Of a stretch of DNA of 64,000 bases, positions 22,622 to 36,100 are shown piece by piece. Origin of the DNA: Talpa occidentalis. Taxonomy: Eukaryota; Chordata; Mammalia; Eulipotyphla; Talpidae. Location: contig NW_023603184.1 in the NCBI RefSeq assembly GCF_014898055.3, positions 107,932,615 through 107,996,614 on the forward strand. Direction: 5' to 3'. Every line of letters starts with the position of its first letter. Position 1 is the first letter of the stretch. The notes beneath the pieces are model-generated. The model ran no database searches. It was given only the letters and a program-made list of their open reading frames with translations, and was not told where the DNA came from. The position numbers and the translations under genes were made by a program.

Positions 22622-25600
22622 TTTTGCAATGCAGAAAGACACTAACCTCAAACTAAAAGTAATGAGTGGGGTTGTAGTAGAGTTTTCTTTACCTTATCCA
22701 TTTTGTTATTGACTCCTGTCTGCTCTTTTCTTGCTGGTTCTTTTAGTAGGTCAATGCAATCATTGTAGAGGTCTTCTAAACTCAGATTCACCTTTAAAAC
22801 ATCTCTCTGCTATACAAAGAGATGGGTAGTAGGAGCTGGGCTAGGAAAGTTGGAGGAACAGTGCCGTACAACAACTTGGAAGAAAATAAAGGCCACTTGC
22901 AACTTTTCCGTAAAGGCATTCCAGAAGAGACTGAGGTGCTCCCATGATGTGATCTATAAAATTACCCTCCAAACTCACATTCTCCTTTCAAACTCTATTT
23001 TCAATAGATTTCATTGCCAGTAAAAAATTTGTTTTCAAAGGCTAAGCAGGAAAAAAGTCATTGTCACAGTAGAATGCAAAAGGAGCCTTCTCTAAAGAAA
23101 GGAATCATTGTGCGTGGCATTTAAGCCTTTAGGAGGAGGGCCTGGTGGAGCAGCTGGGAGGCAGAAGTGACTAAATATCTCTGGTGGAGAATAAGTATAA
23201 AATCTAGATCATTTTTACAAACAATATTTGGGAATCTCATGAAAACAGGAAGAAAGTATCATTGACTATGGTAAAGAAAACAATTGAAAATAGCATCCGT
23301 TTCTTGTTCAAAAGCATAATGATTGGGTGTTCTCGCCATTGTGTGAGGTGTACCTCCCTTAAACCTTGTTACAATGTTGGCACATTACTTTTCTGACATG
23401 GATAAAAAAAAGAAAACAATTGAAAATAAAGGGTGTTTCATGTGGGTGATGATATTTTTCTCTTGCATTTCATGAGACTCTTTTAGTCATGAGGGTACAA
23501 GGAGTTTGCAAATTGCTGTGGAGCCATTGTGAGGACAGAGATGGCATTTGAAGGTAAAATAGCCACAGGCACACAGAGGAAGAGAACACCAGGTTAGGAT
23601 GCTGATTACACTGCAGCAAAATCCTGTTCCACCTGGAACATGGTAATTAGAGGGGCCTTCAAGAAAAAGTGTTCCCCAAACACAACTGTGTACCTGCTAC
23701 TCTGACTTGGGATTTGGGGAGACACATTTCTGGGGAAATTCAGATTTTTGTTTCAACTCTAAAACTTTAGCTGGTATGTTTTACTGGGCAAGTCCCTCTG
23801 CTTTCAAACACACTTGCAGCCTAATACCAAAAGGCAGCTGTTGTGGAAAGAATGGCAGGTTTTGAATTATATAGAAGTTCAAATTCTAGACTGACCAATT
23901 ATTAACTGTGGGACTCCAAAAAAGCGCTTTTACCTTCTTTGAACTTCACCTCTAAAAAAAAGAAAATAACATTTGCCTATCTCAAGTACAGGTTATTTAA
24001 AAATCACTGAGGTAATATATATGAAAATCTTTTGTAAATCTCAAATTGCTGTCCAAATAGAAAGGGTTTTTATCACTATTTCAGCCTCAACAGGGATTCC
24101 TGGACTTACTTTTTAATAACTTCTACAAAAGAGAACCATAGCACCAACCTCAAAAACAAAAATCGAGACATTTATGCTTCTCATACAAATATCCGTAAAG
24201 TGTTTATAAGCATTCTTTGACAAGTCTTTATTCAGGCTGTAACTCACAAGGGAGGGCAGTGCTGATGATATCTGTTTCTCTTGCCAGAGGAGTCCTTTCT
24301 CATTTCAATATCCACACAAATCAAACCTTTTTGAGCTATTGAATAATTTCTCTGCTCCAATCCTTTGAGTATTTACTACAAATGTCACTACTTTTTTTGG
24401 ACAACCTGTTTTAGGCAAAGCATAGCATTAAATATGGTGTGGAATGCTAAACTCAACAGAGCCATAGGGTTTCTTCACGCATAATCAAGTGGAGTATAAG
24501 GATGGCAGTGGTGGTTATATGTGCTGATTATGATGGGGCACAACACACCTTACTATGGGAGCTCAGAAAAGGAATGAACAGCTAAGGAAGTTGCTGTAGA
24601 AGAAGGAATATTTGGATTTGACTTTAAGAGATGGTAGAATTTAGATAGGCACAGACAGCAAGTCGTTTACTTGAAGTAAAGGTTTAGAAGCATGGAATCT
24701 GGGAATGTGAGTAAGTAGACCAGTGAGAGGAACCGATGAAGAATGTAGAAATACAATGGTTTGTAAAAGGTGATCAGCCTCAGAACATTGGAAGGCATTG
24801 GGTCTGAACTTTAATTTGTAAGCAGTGATGAGTTTATAGTGAAGGGTTTTGGAATTGTAAATGACACTAGAAGAACTGTACTTAAGAAGGATAGCCTGGC
24901 TGGACCCTTCTGAAGCTCCTAACCACTACAAAAGAGAAATCCAAATGATGAGTTGGGAATGGGAAAGAAAGGGCACAATCTTGACTACAGGGGGTGTATA
25001 AATAATGGGAAACAAAAAAGCAAGGATAGGGAGTGGAAATAGCTCTCAGGAAGAGTAGTCATGAAGTTGGAAAGGGATATAACTTTAAGAGTAGATTGGA
25101 CTAAATGGTTCTCATTAAGGTATAAAACATAGGGCCTCCCCTGGTGGCACAGGCGGTTGAGTGCAGCACTGTGAAGCTATCTGCAACCTCTGCAGCGCTG
25201 GTTAGATCCCGGCGGGTGGGAGAGGGTCCCACATGGCACGGCAGACCTCTCCTGTCTCGCCCGCTGCTCCCCCTCAGCAGTGTATTTCCTTAGTTTGCCT
25301 GTTCTGTTCCCCGCTCTGTCTCTGGTGAATCCTCTCACCCTCCCGCGCATCTGGCCTATACTCCGGTTCTTGTGTAAATGAATAAATAAATCTTTTTTAA
25401 AAAAGGTATAAAACATGAATGGGAGGGACATTGTTGGCAGCCAATAAAGTCAGAGGAAGCACTGATTCTCAGATAGGAAGGAGGTTAGGTGGAGATGGGG
25501 GAAATGATAAATGTTGAAAAATATTAGATGTATGTCACAATTCATACATTATAGAGACATTGCAATTATAAAACATTAGAAATAGTAATGCTTTCACATC

Positions 25601-28600
25601 TATTTACCTAAATCTGCTTTGGAGAATTTATGTATAGGCAATAATAGAAGAGAAAGTAAAAATGATATGATTAAAATAATAAAAAAGGTTGAAAAAATTT
25701 AGATTCTTAAGTAAAAGAATAAGATAATTTGGTTGGACACCAATGTATTAACAGGTTAAAAATAAAGCCTATTATGAATGAAATAAGCCTTCAAATTTAA
25801 GACAAGATAATTCATACAGAAAAAAATGGTTGCTAGAAATAAATGTAATTCTGTCCTGAACTGCAAGTAACATTATGTCTCAGGAACAATGATCATGAAA
25901 TAAATCATGGAAGTTTTCACATTCGATCCTCAGGGTCACCTTCTAATTAGGCTCACCATATATCCTCCATATCTATAAAATAGATTAGGAAACTGAAACT
26001 CGGTTAGATTAAGTAATTCACTCCAAATACAAGTTGGTATTCCTAGGGAGATATGTTTTATTCTAGCATCTGTCATTTTATCCTAAAACACCAGTATTTC
26101 AGCCAGTTATAAAAAGCAGCACCAAAGAAACAAGTTTTTAATCATGTTATAGACAAAACAGTATCTATATTTCACTCTTTCAACTGGGCTTTGCCTAAAT
26201 GTAGACATAAACATATTTTCTTTATGTTTTACCATCAGTTTTTTATTCCATGAAAGACGCTAATGATTAGGTTAATATCTCCATAAAGCAAATTATTCAA
26301 AGCATATAAAAATAGACTTATTTTTCTGGGCCCAAAATTTGGAGGGAATATCTTTTTGTTCATTATTTATAAATTAAAACATAAGGCTACTTAATACAGA
26401 ATTTATTTTTTTAATGGCATATATTTATCCTTTAGGATATGATCCATGAAAATGTAAATGAGACACCTTAATAGTGTTTAGTCCTCATTCTTAGCAATAT
26501 TTTTCTCTGTAGTGATGACAAAGAAACAGAATTAATTATCAGAAACACCCAGATAATTATGTTAGAAAGCTGTGAAACAAATGTGCACATTATGTCTCTT
26601 GAGAATTTCCATTAGAACATCTTTGTACCAGAAGACATCTGATCAAGACATTTTTATTTGTATCATTTGAAAATACAGATTCTAGAAAGGATAAATTACC
26701 TTCAACTTTTCCTCAAGTTCTGTGAGAGATCCACATAATTCAGTAACAGATTCAAGAACCTCTTCGTGTTTTGCCACAATTTTCTCTGTGTATTTCTGTC
26801 CTTCTTCCAAACCTGAGAGGGATAAAATTATTTTTAAAGGTCAAATATTTAGCAGGGGGAAAAAAATGTCAGGCATTCATTCCTCCCCTAGTGTCTGATA
26901 TAAAGACTGGGAAGATAGTAAGTGCTTAATGCATACTTTCTGAACAGATATAATAAATGAATAAAAGCATTTTAAACAAAATTGGGTAGTTTAGAAAAAT
27001 GGTTACATATGCTGTAATATATTACTTTCATATAGCCTAAATAATGTCACTATATTAATATTCTTAAAGCTCCATTTTAATTGATTTTTTCCTGTTCAGA
27101 ACATATAGTGATTCTTTATGACCTAGAAAAGTAATTAAAAGTAAATTAAAGTAGAGCATTATCTCATACCACACACAAAAACTGTCTTAAAATGGATTAA
27201 AGACTTGAATGAAAGAACTGAAACCACAGAAAATTTTACAGTGCTATTTACAACAGTAAAAACAGGAAAACAACGTAAATATCCAGCAAAGAATGGTAGG
27301 GTGAAAATGTGGCATACATTCACAATGGAATACTACTCTGCTACAAAAAAGGATTCTTGCTATTTTTGGCAACTTGCAGAGGTTATGCTAAGTGGAAGGA
27401 GAGAGACAACTACTGGATAATTTTGCTCGCATGAGGATTATAAGAAATAAAGCAATGAAATAGACAAAACCAAACCAAAACAAACCCTTGGATTCAGACT
27501 GCAGAACTGAGGGCACCAGTGGTGTTGATGGGGTGTGAGCAAATGTTAGAGGTGGTGCAGTGGATGGATGGTGGAAGGCTATTGGTCCTTTTTGGTGGGC
27601 ATGGGTGGTCATGGGGGGCATGGGTGCCTGTACTCTAAACCATATACAGTATTGTAAGCCAATCTAGCGCAATTAAAAACAACAACATATGCTACCCTAA
27701 TTCTCTCTAATTTAATCCCTGACCAATCTAAACCAGTAACTCTTCCCTCAAAATCCCCACAATCACTGAACATTCCTATTCACCCAGGGAATGTCCTCCA
27801 GACCCTCACTCCCTGTATCTGCTATCAAAACCCTACCTATTCTTCAAGGTCTACCTCAAATGCCAAGACCTTTGTGAAATGGTTCTTAATGTTTCCTAAG
27901 TAGATTTGATATTTTCCTATTGGAATAATAATAAAAATAGTCACCATATATGGCTAAGTACTTTACATGTATTATCGTTGGGTGGGTTCTAATGTATTTT
28001 ATAAATGAGAAAACTGAGACTTAAAAGAGCCACAGATGACCAAGAAAACAATTGAAGGAGAAATGATTTAAACGCAGGACTATCAGGACTGCACAGATAA
28101 ACTAAATTTTGCTGCACATAATCATGAGCTAATTATGTCTCCTGAGCAGATTTCTAGGTTGAGAATGATATCTGAGTGTCTGAGAATGATGCTGGGTTTG
28201 GAAACAAGATCTTTAAAGAGATGAATAAGTTACAAAAAAAAAAAAAAAAAAAGAGGCTATTCGGGGGCCCAAGCCAATATGATTTCACCTTGATAGGGCA
28301 TCCCAGGTACCAGAACTGAGAAAATTAATTTCTGCTTAAGTCACCCAGTATTTCATGTGGCAGCCTTTGGAAACTCATACATACATTTTATACTTTTCTC
28401 ACTGCACTTACCATATCATAACTACTAGGCCTAGATGGTGGGTTTATTTTTATTTTTTAATTTTTTTTTTTTTAAGAGCTGAGATACAGGCCAGAGGTAC
28501 AGGGGGTGAGAGGATTCCCCAAGGACAGAGTGGGGAACCGAACAGGCAGACTGACTGAAACACACTGCTGAGGGGAGCAGCGGGCAAGTCAGGAGAGGTC

Positions 28601-31600
28601 TGCTGCGCCATGTGTGTTGCTTCCTGGCAGGCCGGGAATCGAACTTGTGCTGCAGAGTTTGCAAATAGCTTCATATGTTGCATCTTAACCCCTTGTGCCA
28701 CCAGGGAGGCTTGTGGGTTTTTGAATGAAGGAACCAGATTTTGTTTGTCTATATATGAACTACTGCTCCTAGTATATAACAGATACTCAAAAAAATTTTT
28801 TGCAATATTTGTTTGCATTAAAATTCTGGGTTTATAGAGGAGGGAAGGTGACAAGAAACTGACACTGGAGCTGAGGATGAGGGTGAATGAGGCATGTGCA
28901 CATATAGAGATGTGAAGTTGTACTCACCAAAGTATATAATTAGGTAAATGTTTAGCAAATAAGTAAAATTTGAAGGGGAAAAAAATAAGGTTCTGTGTAA
29001 AAATGCTTGGGTGGCCTGCAAGAGTTGATAAAATATTCCTCAAGTATCTTACTTGACACAAATGTTTAAAAATGCATGTTCAATGCTTCCATATTGATAA
29101 GGTGAATAAATATCATTTGTTCATTCACCCAATTCATTCAGTGATTCATTTATTCATCAAATGTTTGTTAATCACTTACTATTTACCATTATGCAGTGAA
29201 ATAACAGGCAAAAATCTCTTTTCTCCTTGCTGTACTCTAAGAACCACTAGACAAATAACTAGATAATGTGTCAGTTTGTGATAAGTGTTACATGGAAACC
29301 AGGCAGGATAAGGAATTGTGCTTGACTGAAGGGCAAGGTAACTTTTACGGGGTCTTTGTGAGAACTTCCCATGTCCTAAATTGAATAGGCAGTGAAATAC
29401 AGTAATAAAATATATTCCCCTTTCTGTCAAGGAGCTTATTGTCAGCAGAGAAGGCAGACAAATGCACTGGCCATTATGCTATAGTGTGAAAATACAATAG
29501 AGGGAAACACACAGTGCTGTGGGAGCAGAATGCCGCCAAAAGTTTTTAGTGCACTTCACCAGAAACTATAGTATGAATGAGACATCCCATTCGTTTTCAT
29601 TAATTTTTCCAATCTTTATTTTATTATTCTTTATGTGTTCATCCTTTTCCTTGGAAACTCATGAGAGAATCATTTGTGTTCTCTGGCTCATTGCACAAGT
29701 GCCAGAAAGACAAGGGGAAATTTCCCAGTTCTTATATCCAAGAACTATACCTCTTATATAAATAACAAGGTGCTGTCTTAACTTCATACCAGATAAGATA
29801 TTACTGCAGTTTTGTATGATTTTCAAGGAATCACTCTAATGGAATTAAATGTTTTCTGTCCACATAAACTGAGTATTGTTCTAGTTTTATCACCCTGGAG
29901 AGGAACAATGGGGGAGGGAGAAAAGAGAACAGAGAAAGAAGGTTTACATAAGGTAGTTGAAAATCAGCTGGCTACATCTGCCTTAAGAAGTTCCTTCCTC
30001 TATTCCCTATTGTTTACTTTTGCAAGTTGTGGGCCTTTTATCGGGAGTCTTTAGCTGAATAGGTTGGTGTGGTAAGGACCCTGAGGCTAGCCACACTCTG
30101 GCTTTCTGCTGGATTAGGCTGACTGCAGTTTAGTTCAGTGGCAGATCACTGGGTGCTTTAAAAGAGACCTTACCATATAAGCACTGAGCGAGGTCGCTGA
30201 TCTCCAGAAGCCTTTTTTCTTGCTGAGGCACTGAAGGCCTGATGAACTTATTGAACTGCTGGTGGAGAATTTCCACAGCTTCCTTTGTCTTGCACTCTGT
30301 GGAATATTTTCCAACTCTTATAACTGTGGCACTTGCATCTTCATACCAAAAGTGACACTAAATTACAATGAGACAAAGTATAGATTAGAGGGCCCCCCTT
30401 CTAAAGTTCTTCATTTTGACTAGAGAAGTATGAAATTTCCTTTTCCCTCAAATTTGTATTCACATTAGTTTGAACTTTTTGTCATAATAACAAAAATCTT
30501 AAAACATGACCATATACTTTTGCACTTGGATATTAGAATCAGAAAAGAAAGCAAAAAAAGTATTGATACCGGAATTGTCAGGCCTAGTCTCCCAGCCAGG
30601 AACAGATCCCAGGCTGCAGGGCAGCGCTGAGCCCCAGCCACTAGACCCCCATGGGTTGGTGTCTCACGAAGCCGCAGCAGGAACTTCGCAGACGCTCAGG
30701 CAAGCAAGCGAGAAGAGGCAGGTTTGTTTAGAAGAAAAAGTTTATTGAGGAGAAAAAGAGCAGAAATAAAGTGGGACTCCCAGGCCAGGAAACCAGGCCT
30801 GGGAGGGGCAAGGAAGCCAAAGTGGAGTCGTGTCTCAGGGAATATATACTTTCTTTCCCTGATTATTCTAAATCTCCACCAGTCTCTGTGATTGGTCAGT
30901 TTTCAGCTGTCTCACTTAATTTGCTACCGAGTGGGGGATCTTCACATTCCTTATCTAACAGGTTTGTCTTTCCCCATTTGTTACATCTTTATCTTTATGG
31001 CCTAGTCTTCTGGGAGAGCATCTCCACACTTTATCTTTATCACCTGAAGAAAACCAGGACCATCCTGGATATTGTCCGTGGTCCTGGAATGTTTGTTTTT
31101 TCCATTTTGTTAACAATGGTCCTGGGATGTTTGTTTTTCCCAGTGGAATTGGTTACATTCCCTTGGTTGTCCTTATCTCTGAAACCTCCCTTAATTCTTC
31201 AGAGGTCCCCTCCTGCACTGTCCCTAAAACTGCCTAATAACCCTAGCTTGCCCTGTGTCTCAGTGTGAATATATACTTGATGCTCCTGTATTCTTATATT
31301 TGCCTTAAGTATAATTTTAAGAGGAATTTTACAGACTAAGAAGAATAGGAAATACAAAAATCATATGGCATTAAAAAGATCCATGAAAGAAAAAAGCCCA
31401 AACATGCAAAATCCAGTCTAATTAACTGAAATAACAATACATTAATAAAGTATTCTCTGATTAACATTCCAATGAATAATTCTATTTTAAGAATGAGATT
31501 TAGTTAATGGGTCAAGGAAATATCATCTAAAGAACAGCATTTGACCTTTGTTTTATAGAAGATACTTCATGATATTTTCAACGCACAATGGAGAATTGAG

Positions 31601-33093
31601 ACCGTTTCTCACTCTATATAAATAACTATGATGGAAGGATATGCCTGACCAAGGTCAGAAGCACTTTACACAGGGTAAGAAATAGAAACTCAAGACTCTG
31701 TTAGGAGTTTGCTTTAAATAAATGTCACAGAACTACAGCAAACCTATATATCAGATATGGAAGAATAATCATCTTGATCTTCCTTAAAACAGTGCTAAAT
31801 CTAAAAAGTCAACTGCATTAGTGGTAAAGAGAGACATTTTGTATCTCTTAAGAATAGGCTCCAAATACACTAAAGGACTGAAAGTGTAGAGTTTCACCAT
31901 TATGATATGTGCAAATAACTAACTTTAACTTGTCAAATTTCATATATTTTATGTTTTGTTTCTACCATTTATCCTCTTCACAAAAGCAAAAATAGCACCA
32001 AAAGCAATTTTTGTACATGAAATATCCTAGTATCATTTAAAAAAATATTTTCAAATTCTGTGAAACAAACAAGTCATTTTGAGTACCACAGACAGATATC
32101 CAACTGTGAATATAATTCCATGATGGTTAAACATTCTCAGTTGAAGAGGGTATGGAGAAATCAGAAACTATCATGTGTTTGTTACTGGTAAAAGTAAATT
32201 TGTAAACTCTTCTTTTGAAGAATAATTGGACAAAACAATCAAAAAATTTATCCACTTTGGTCCAGAAACTCTACTTTAAAAAATTATCCTAAAGAAATAA
32301 TCATGCAAAGGAGCATGGTATGCGGATTAATAACAATCATAGTTAATGAAGTCTTCTTTTAAAGTAGCAGAATGATTTTTTAAAACAACCTAACAACATG
32401 GATACCATTATGACAAGAAGATACCTCTTCTATCATCTCTTGAAGATGCTCAGTCATGTCCAAATTCTTCTTGTAGTCTTTCACAACTTTGTCAAACTCA
32501 TCTAAATGCTTGTGCAAATCCTTCATGGCTTCCAAAAGAACATTAACTTTATTATTTGGATAATTTAAGAGAAAATCAGTTTTATTCTCAATGTTTTCCA
32601 TTTTTTTCTTCAAAGCCTGTGCAAAAGAAGTTTTAAAAATAATATTCAATTTTTATGTATGGTACTAGTTAGTTATTAGATATTGAGAGAAAAACTGAAA
32701 AAAATTATGTAGTTTTCCAATTACTATTGGAAATATTGGGCTATTATTAGAATATTCTATTGTATTATAATATAAAATCATAATTGTTACAAGTGAATTT
32801 TGGAAAGAATAGATTTTCTTCCAGATAGTTTATGGATTTAGCATTTAGCAACATAAAGACTATTACTTACCAGGATCTATTCTAGATTTAGAGAATGATA
32901 CTATAATACAAAAGAAAGACCATGATCATAAAATCAAATTTTTTGTTTCCTCAGTTAGCTTACACTTTCCTGGGAAAGACACATTTAAATAACTTAGCCA
33001 GTAAGTGTGATAAAGTACGTATCAGGTTACAGGAACAGGGCAGTCATCTCCTGACTTACATGAGTATCAAGAAAGGAAGATGGTTGTACAAAA

Positions 33094-33137
<44 letters not shown>

Positions 33138-36100
33138 TGCTGGGAAAAGAATAGAAACAGGGAAGCTGGGTTGTCTGGCAGTTCTGGGGCTGCCTTAGGA
33201 GATAGATCAATTTTCACATAGTTTAAACAAAGAACTCAAATTTTATAAAAATGAAAAACTACCATTTCACTCCCTATGCTATTAAAAAAAAGTTAGGCAT
33301 CTAGGATTGAAATGCAAAATGATTTTGCAATAATTGTAGTAGTATATGTGTGTGTGCCACCCCCTCCACACACATGCACACATGTGCACACTCACATACA
33401 TGCTTGATACCTGGACTTTTTCAGCAGACATATCAACTTGTTGAATATGATATTTAAGAGCCTTCAGGTTCCGAGCTTTTTCATTTTTCTTGGTGTAATT
33501 AAACTTTAAATTGTTGAACTTCTTTTTTACATCTTTGAATGACTCTTTGAGCTGCAGTTCGATAAAAATAAAAAAATTCACATTTTTTCCTTAAAATGTA
33601 AACACTGATATTCACTAGTAATAAATCAAAATAGCTAAACATTTTGAAATATTTGTAATCTTCAAAATGTATTCAGTGATTCCATTTTGTTCTAACTGAA
33701 CAAAAATGTGAATTTGAACATATCCCCCAAATATTAATAATATATTCTTAGTACATTTTGATTTGTAATTTATAATTGGGATTATAGTTATAGATTACCC
33801 TTGGGAGTCAAAGCAAGAAATTTTCTAATATTGCAGACTTACAGTGACAATTTTTTATTTGTATTTATTTGATATCATTTTTTACATTCATTCTATTCTC
33901 TGTGTGCTAATATTAGTCCTAGAGCCTTTTACCTCCCAATGTTCTCTTATAGCCATCACATATAAATTTAATAAGATTCCAAGGACCTCCTCATGTAGCA
34001 GAGGTCAGTGATGTGTTCATATTTAGATCACCTATAGTAGGACAGAAAAGGTGACCCAGTTTGAGATTTAGTAGGAAAAGAACTTTATTAGCCCAAATCC
34101 AGCTAAAAATTAATTTTCATGAACAATTTTCAGAAGAGATTTACTTCTTAGATAGAGGTAATTAACTTCAAGAACCATTCAAAGACAGAAAAGTAAAGTG
34201 ACAGCTGTTGCCAGGGCTAGCTTGTGCATACAGAGTAAGTCTATGGCTGCTGAAAGAAAACAGGGCATGGATCATGGCAATCTTAACAACAGTTCAGCTT
34301 TACCAGTGTACCAAAATTCAGGTCAGTTCCACTAAACACACTGCTTTATGTGCTTTTCTCTATATTCAAAAAGGATAAGCATACTGATAGGCAACTCTCT
34401 ATATTATCAGCAGAGAGAGGTACAGAAAAAACAAACATTCTCAGGTTATATGGAAGCATTTAACAGCAGGAGTGAACAATATCATGGCTGATAAATTTGA
34501 ACTATCTAAGAAAAGCAGAAAAACATTAAAATTCTTTTCAATGGCAGCAAATGAATTGAGAGGGAATAAAAGCTAGGCCTATGATAGATTTTAAACTTGT
34601 AATGCAGAAAAACATAACTGCCTTAGCAAATGCTTGCTTTTTCATAATGTGTATTTCAAATTTTGCATATTATGAAAGTAAAACTTTAACCTATCCTTAA
34701 CACTTCTTGGAGACAATTATCTACAAAGCCCTAGGAGGTTTGCACACATGAAAATTATACTGATGTGATTTAACCATCTGACATACCTATACTTAATCAG
34801 TGTTGTTATATAGGAAGTGAAATTGTTGAACATTAGTTTTAAACTGCAAGCACAGAGACCACATAAAAGATTTAAAACAGTTAATCAGTGGTATTCAAAA
34901 GAATAGAAATAAATAGAACTTCAAAATCTGAAAACTATTTCTCTATTTGAACTCAGGAAAAAAATTCAAGTCATATTCAGTTGGCATGTATATGAAGTAA
35001 CCAATTAAAATTTAATTTCTCTGACATTCAATGTTTTAATATGCATGTGTTGGATTTTAATCAGAGAGGACAAATGAGGGCAATTTTATAGGATTGAGCA
35101 ATAAAGGCACTACATCTTTTATTTCTACATAAAACTTTGTTAGGAACTTCTCTTCCCTGAAGTTATAATATGCAACTATAGGTGTAATAATGACTATGTC
35201 TGAGGAAATGAGAGATTCTCCTGTTAAAACATGTCTTCTGCTGGGAGCTACTGTTTTAATGAGTACAGAGTTCCAGTTTGCAATGATGAAAAAGTGCTGA
35301 AGATGGATATTGATGATGGTTGTACAACACCATGAATGTACTTAAATTTCAAGAACTGTCCTTAAAATGATTAAAATGGTAAATATTGTGTATTTTTCAG
35401 TTTTAAAATAAAATTTTAAATAAGTGAAAATATATTTTATATAAATAAAATAAAATAAAGAATAATAAAATAGAATAAAAAATTAAGGGGAAGAAAAAAT
35501 GCACCATCACTAATATTTACCCATTAGAAAAATATATTAATATGATACATATTGTACATAAATATAATATATACATTTTCTTACTGTAACATGGCATTTG
35601 CTATAAACTTCAGTTTAAAGAAAGGAAGTGGCACTCTGTCATCAATCTGAAAACCAGTGAGTTATATCTGCTTGTTTTAATGGGAAAGATCAACATCTAT
35701 TTGAAACTATGTGATGAATGGAGAAAGAGTGAGCCTTAACACTTTAATTCTAAACCATGGCATTCTAAGTCTACTTTGGATTAAGAAATTTAAGACTTAT
35801 AAATGATAAGTGCAATTTTATTCCTGTGTGCTTGAGAATGCGTGGACTTCCCCTGAAGATGATTTATAAAGCCACAGGATGTTCACGGCGCTGTGGAAAT
35901 ATGTGAAATGGGATCATCTTCTTTCTGACTCATGAGTTCCTTTGACAAAGTTGCTGGTACTTTTTGGTCTCATGGAATCTGTTTTAAATCCTGGGCCTTT
36001 CCCAGCTCGGATTCATGACCACTGCAGACACAAGTAGCAGGCAGCATGCATGAACTACCTTCAGCAAGATTTTCAGAAAAATCTGCCCATGCCTGGTATT

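Larger units (their letters stand above)
19657..22692 (-). other. CCDC141 intron(s) w12-w14
   Basis: Holds an L1-like repeat (19985-20310), the candidate microexon (20676-20709), MER20 (21185-21385), a SINE 3' end (22190-22245) and a (CTAT)n microsatellite. The phase mismatch of the flanking exons means an exon should lie here. Confidence 0.7.
22810..26699 (-). other. CCDC141 intron w11-w12
   Basis: Holds MIR (23845-24050), an L2-like stretch (24530-25130), a SINE (25131-25402) and MIR (25925-26045). The rest (22810-23840, 24050-24530, 26050-26690) looks like unique sequence. Confidence 0.7.
26813..30173 (-). other. CCDC141 intron w10-w11
   Basis: Repeat-dense: an L2 end (26885-26965), old L1 (27170-27690), MIR (27935-28110), poly-A (about 28233-28252), an MLT1-type LTR piece (28255-28390), a SINE (28445-28711), an L1 3' end (28840-29000) and an L2 end (29070-29200). 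29480-30170 looks unique. Confidence 0.7.
30358..32424 (-). other. CCDC141 intron w9-w10
   Basis: Contains a probable solo LTR (30576-31266) and an old L1/HAL1-like piece (32100-32340). 31270-32090 appears unique. Confidence 0.7.

Noticed and set aside
22557..22622. Possible CRISPR-like array in the repeat tracts
   Set aside because: Simple tetranucleotide microsatellite with no spacers, in a mammalian genome.
30771..31268. 165-aa plus-strand frame
   Set aside because: It lies within the probable LTR, on the strand opposite to its promoter, and is not a recognisable protein.
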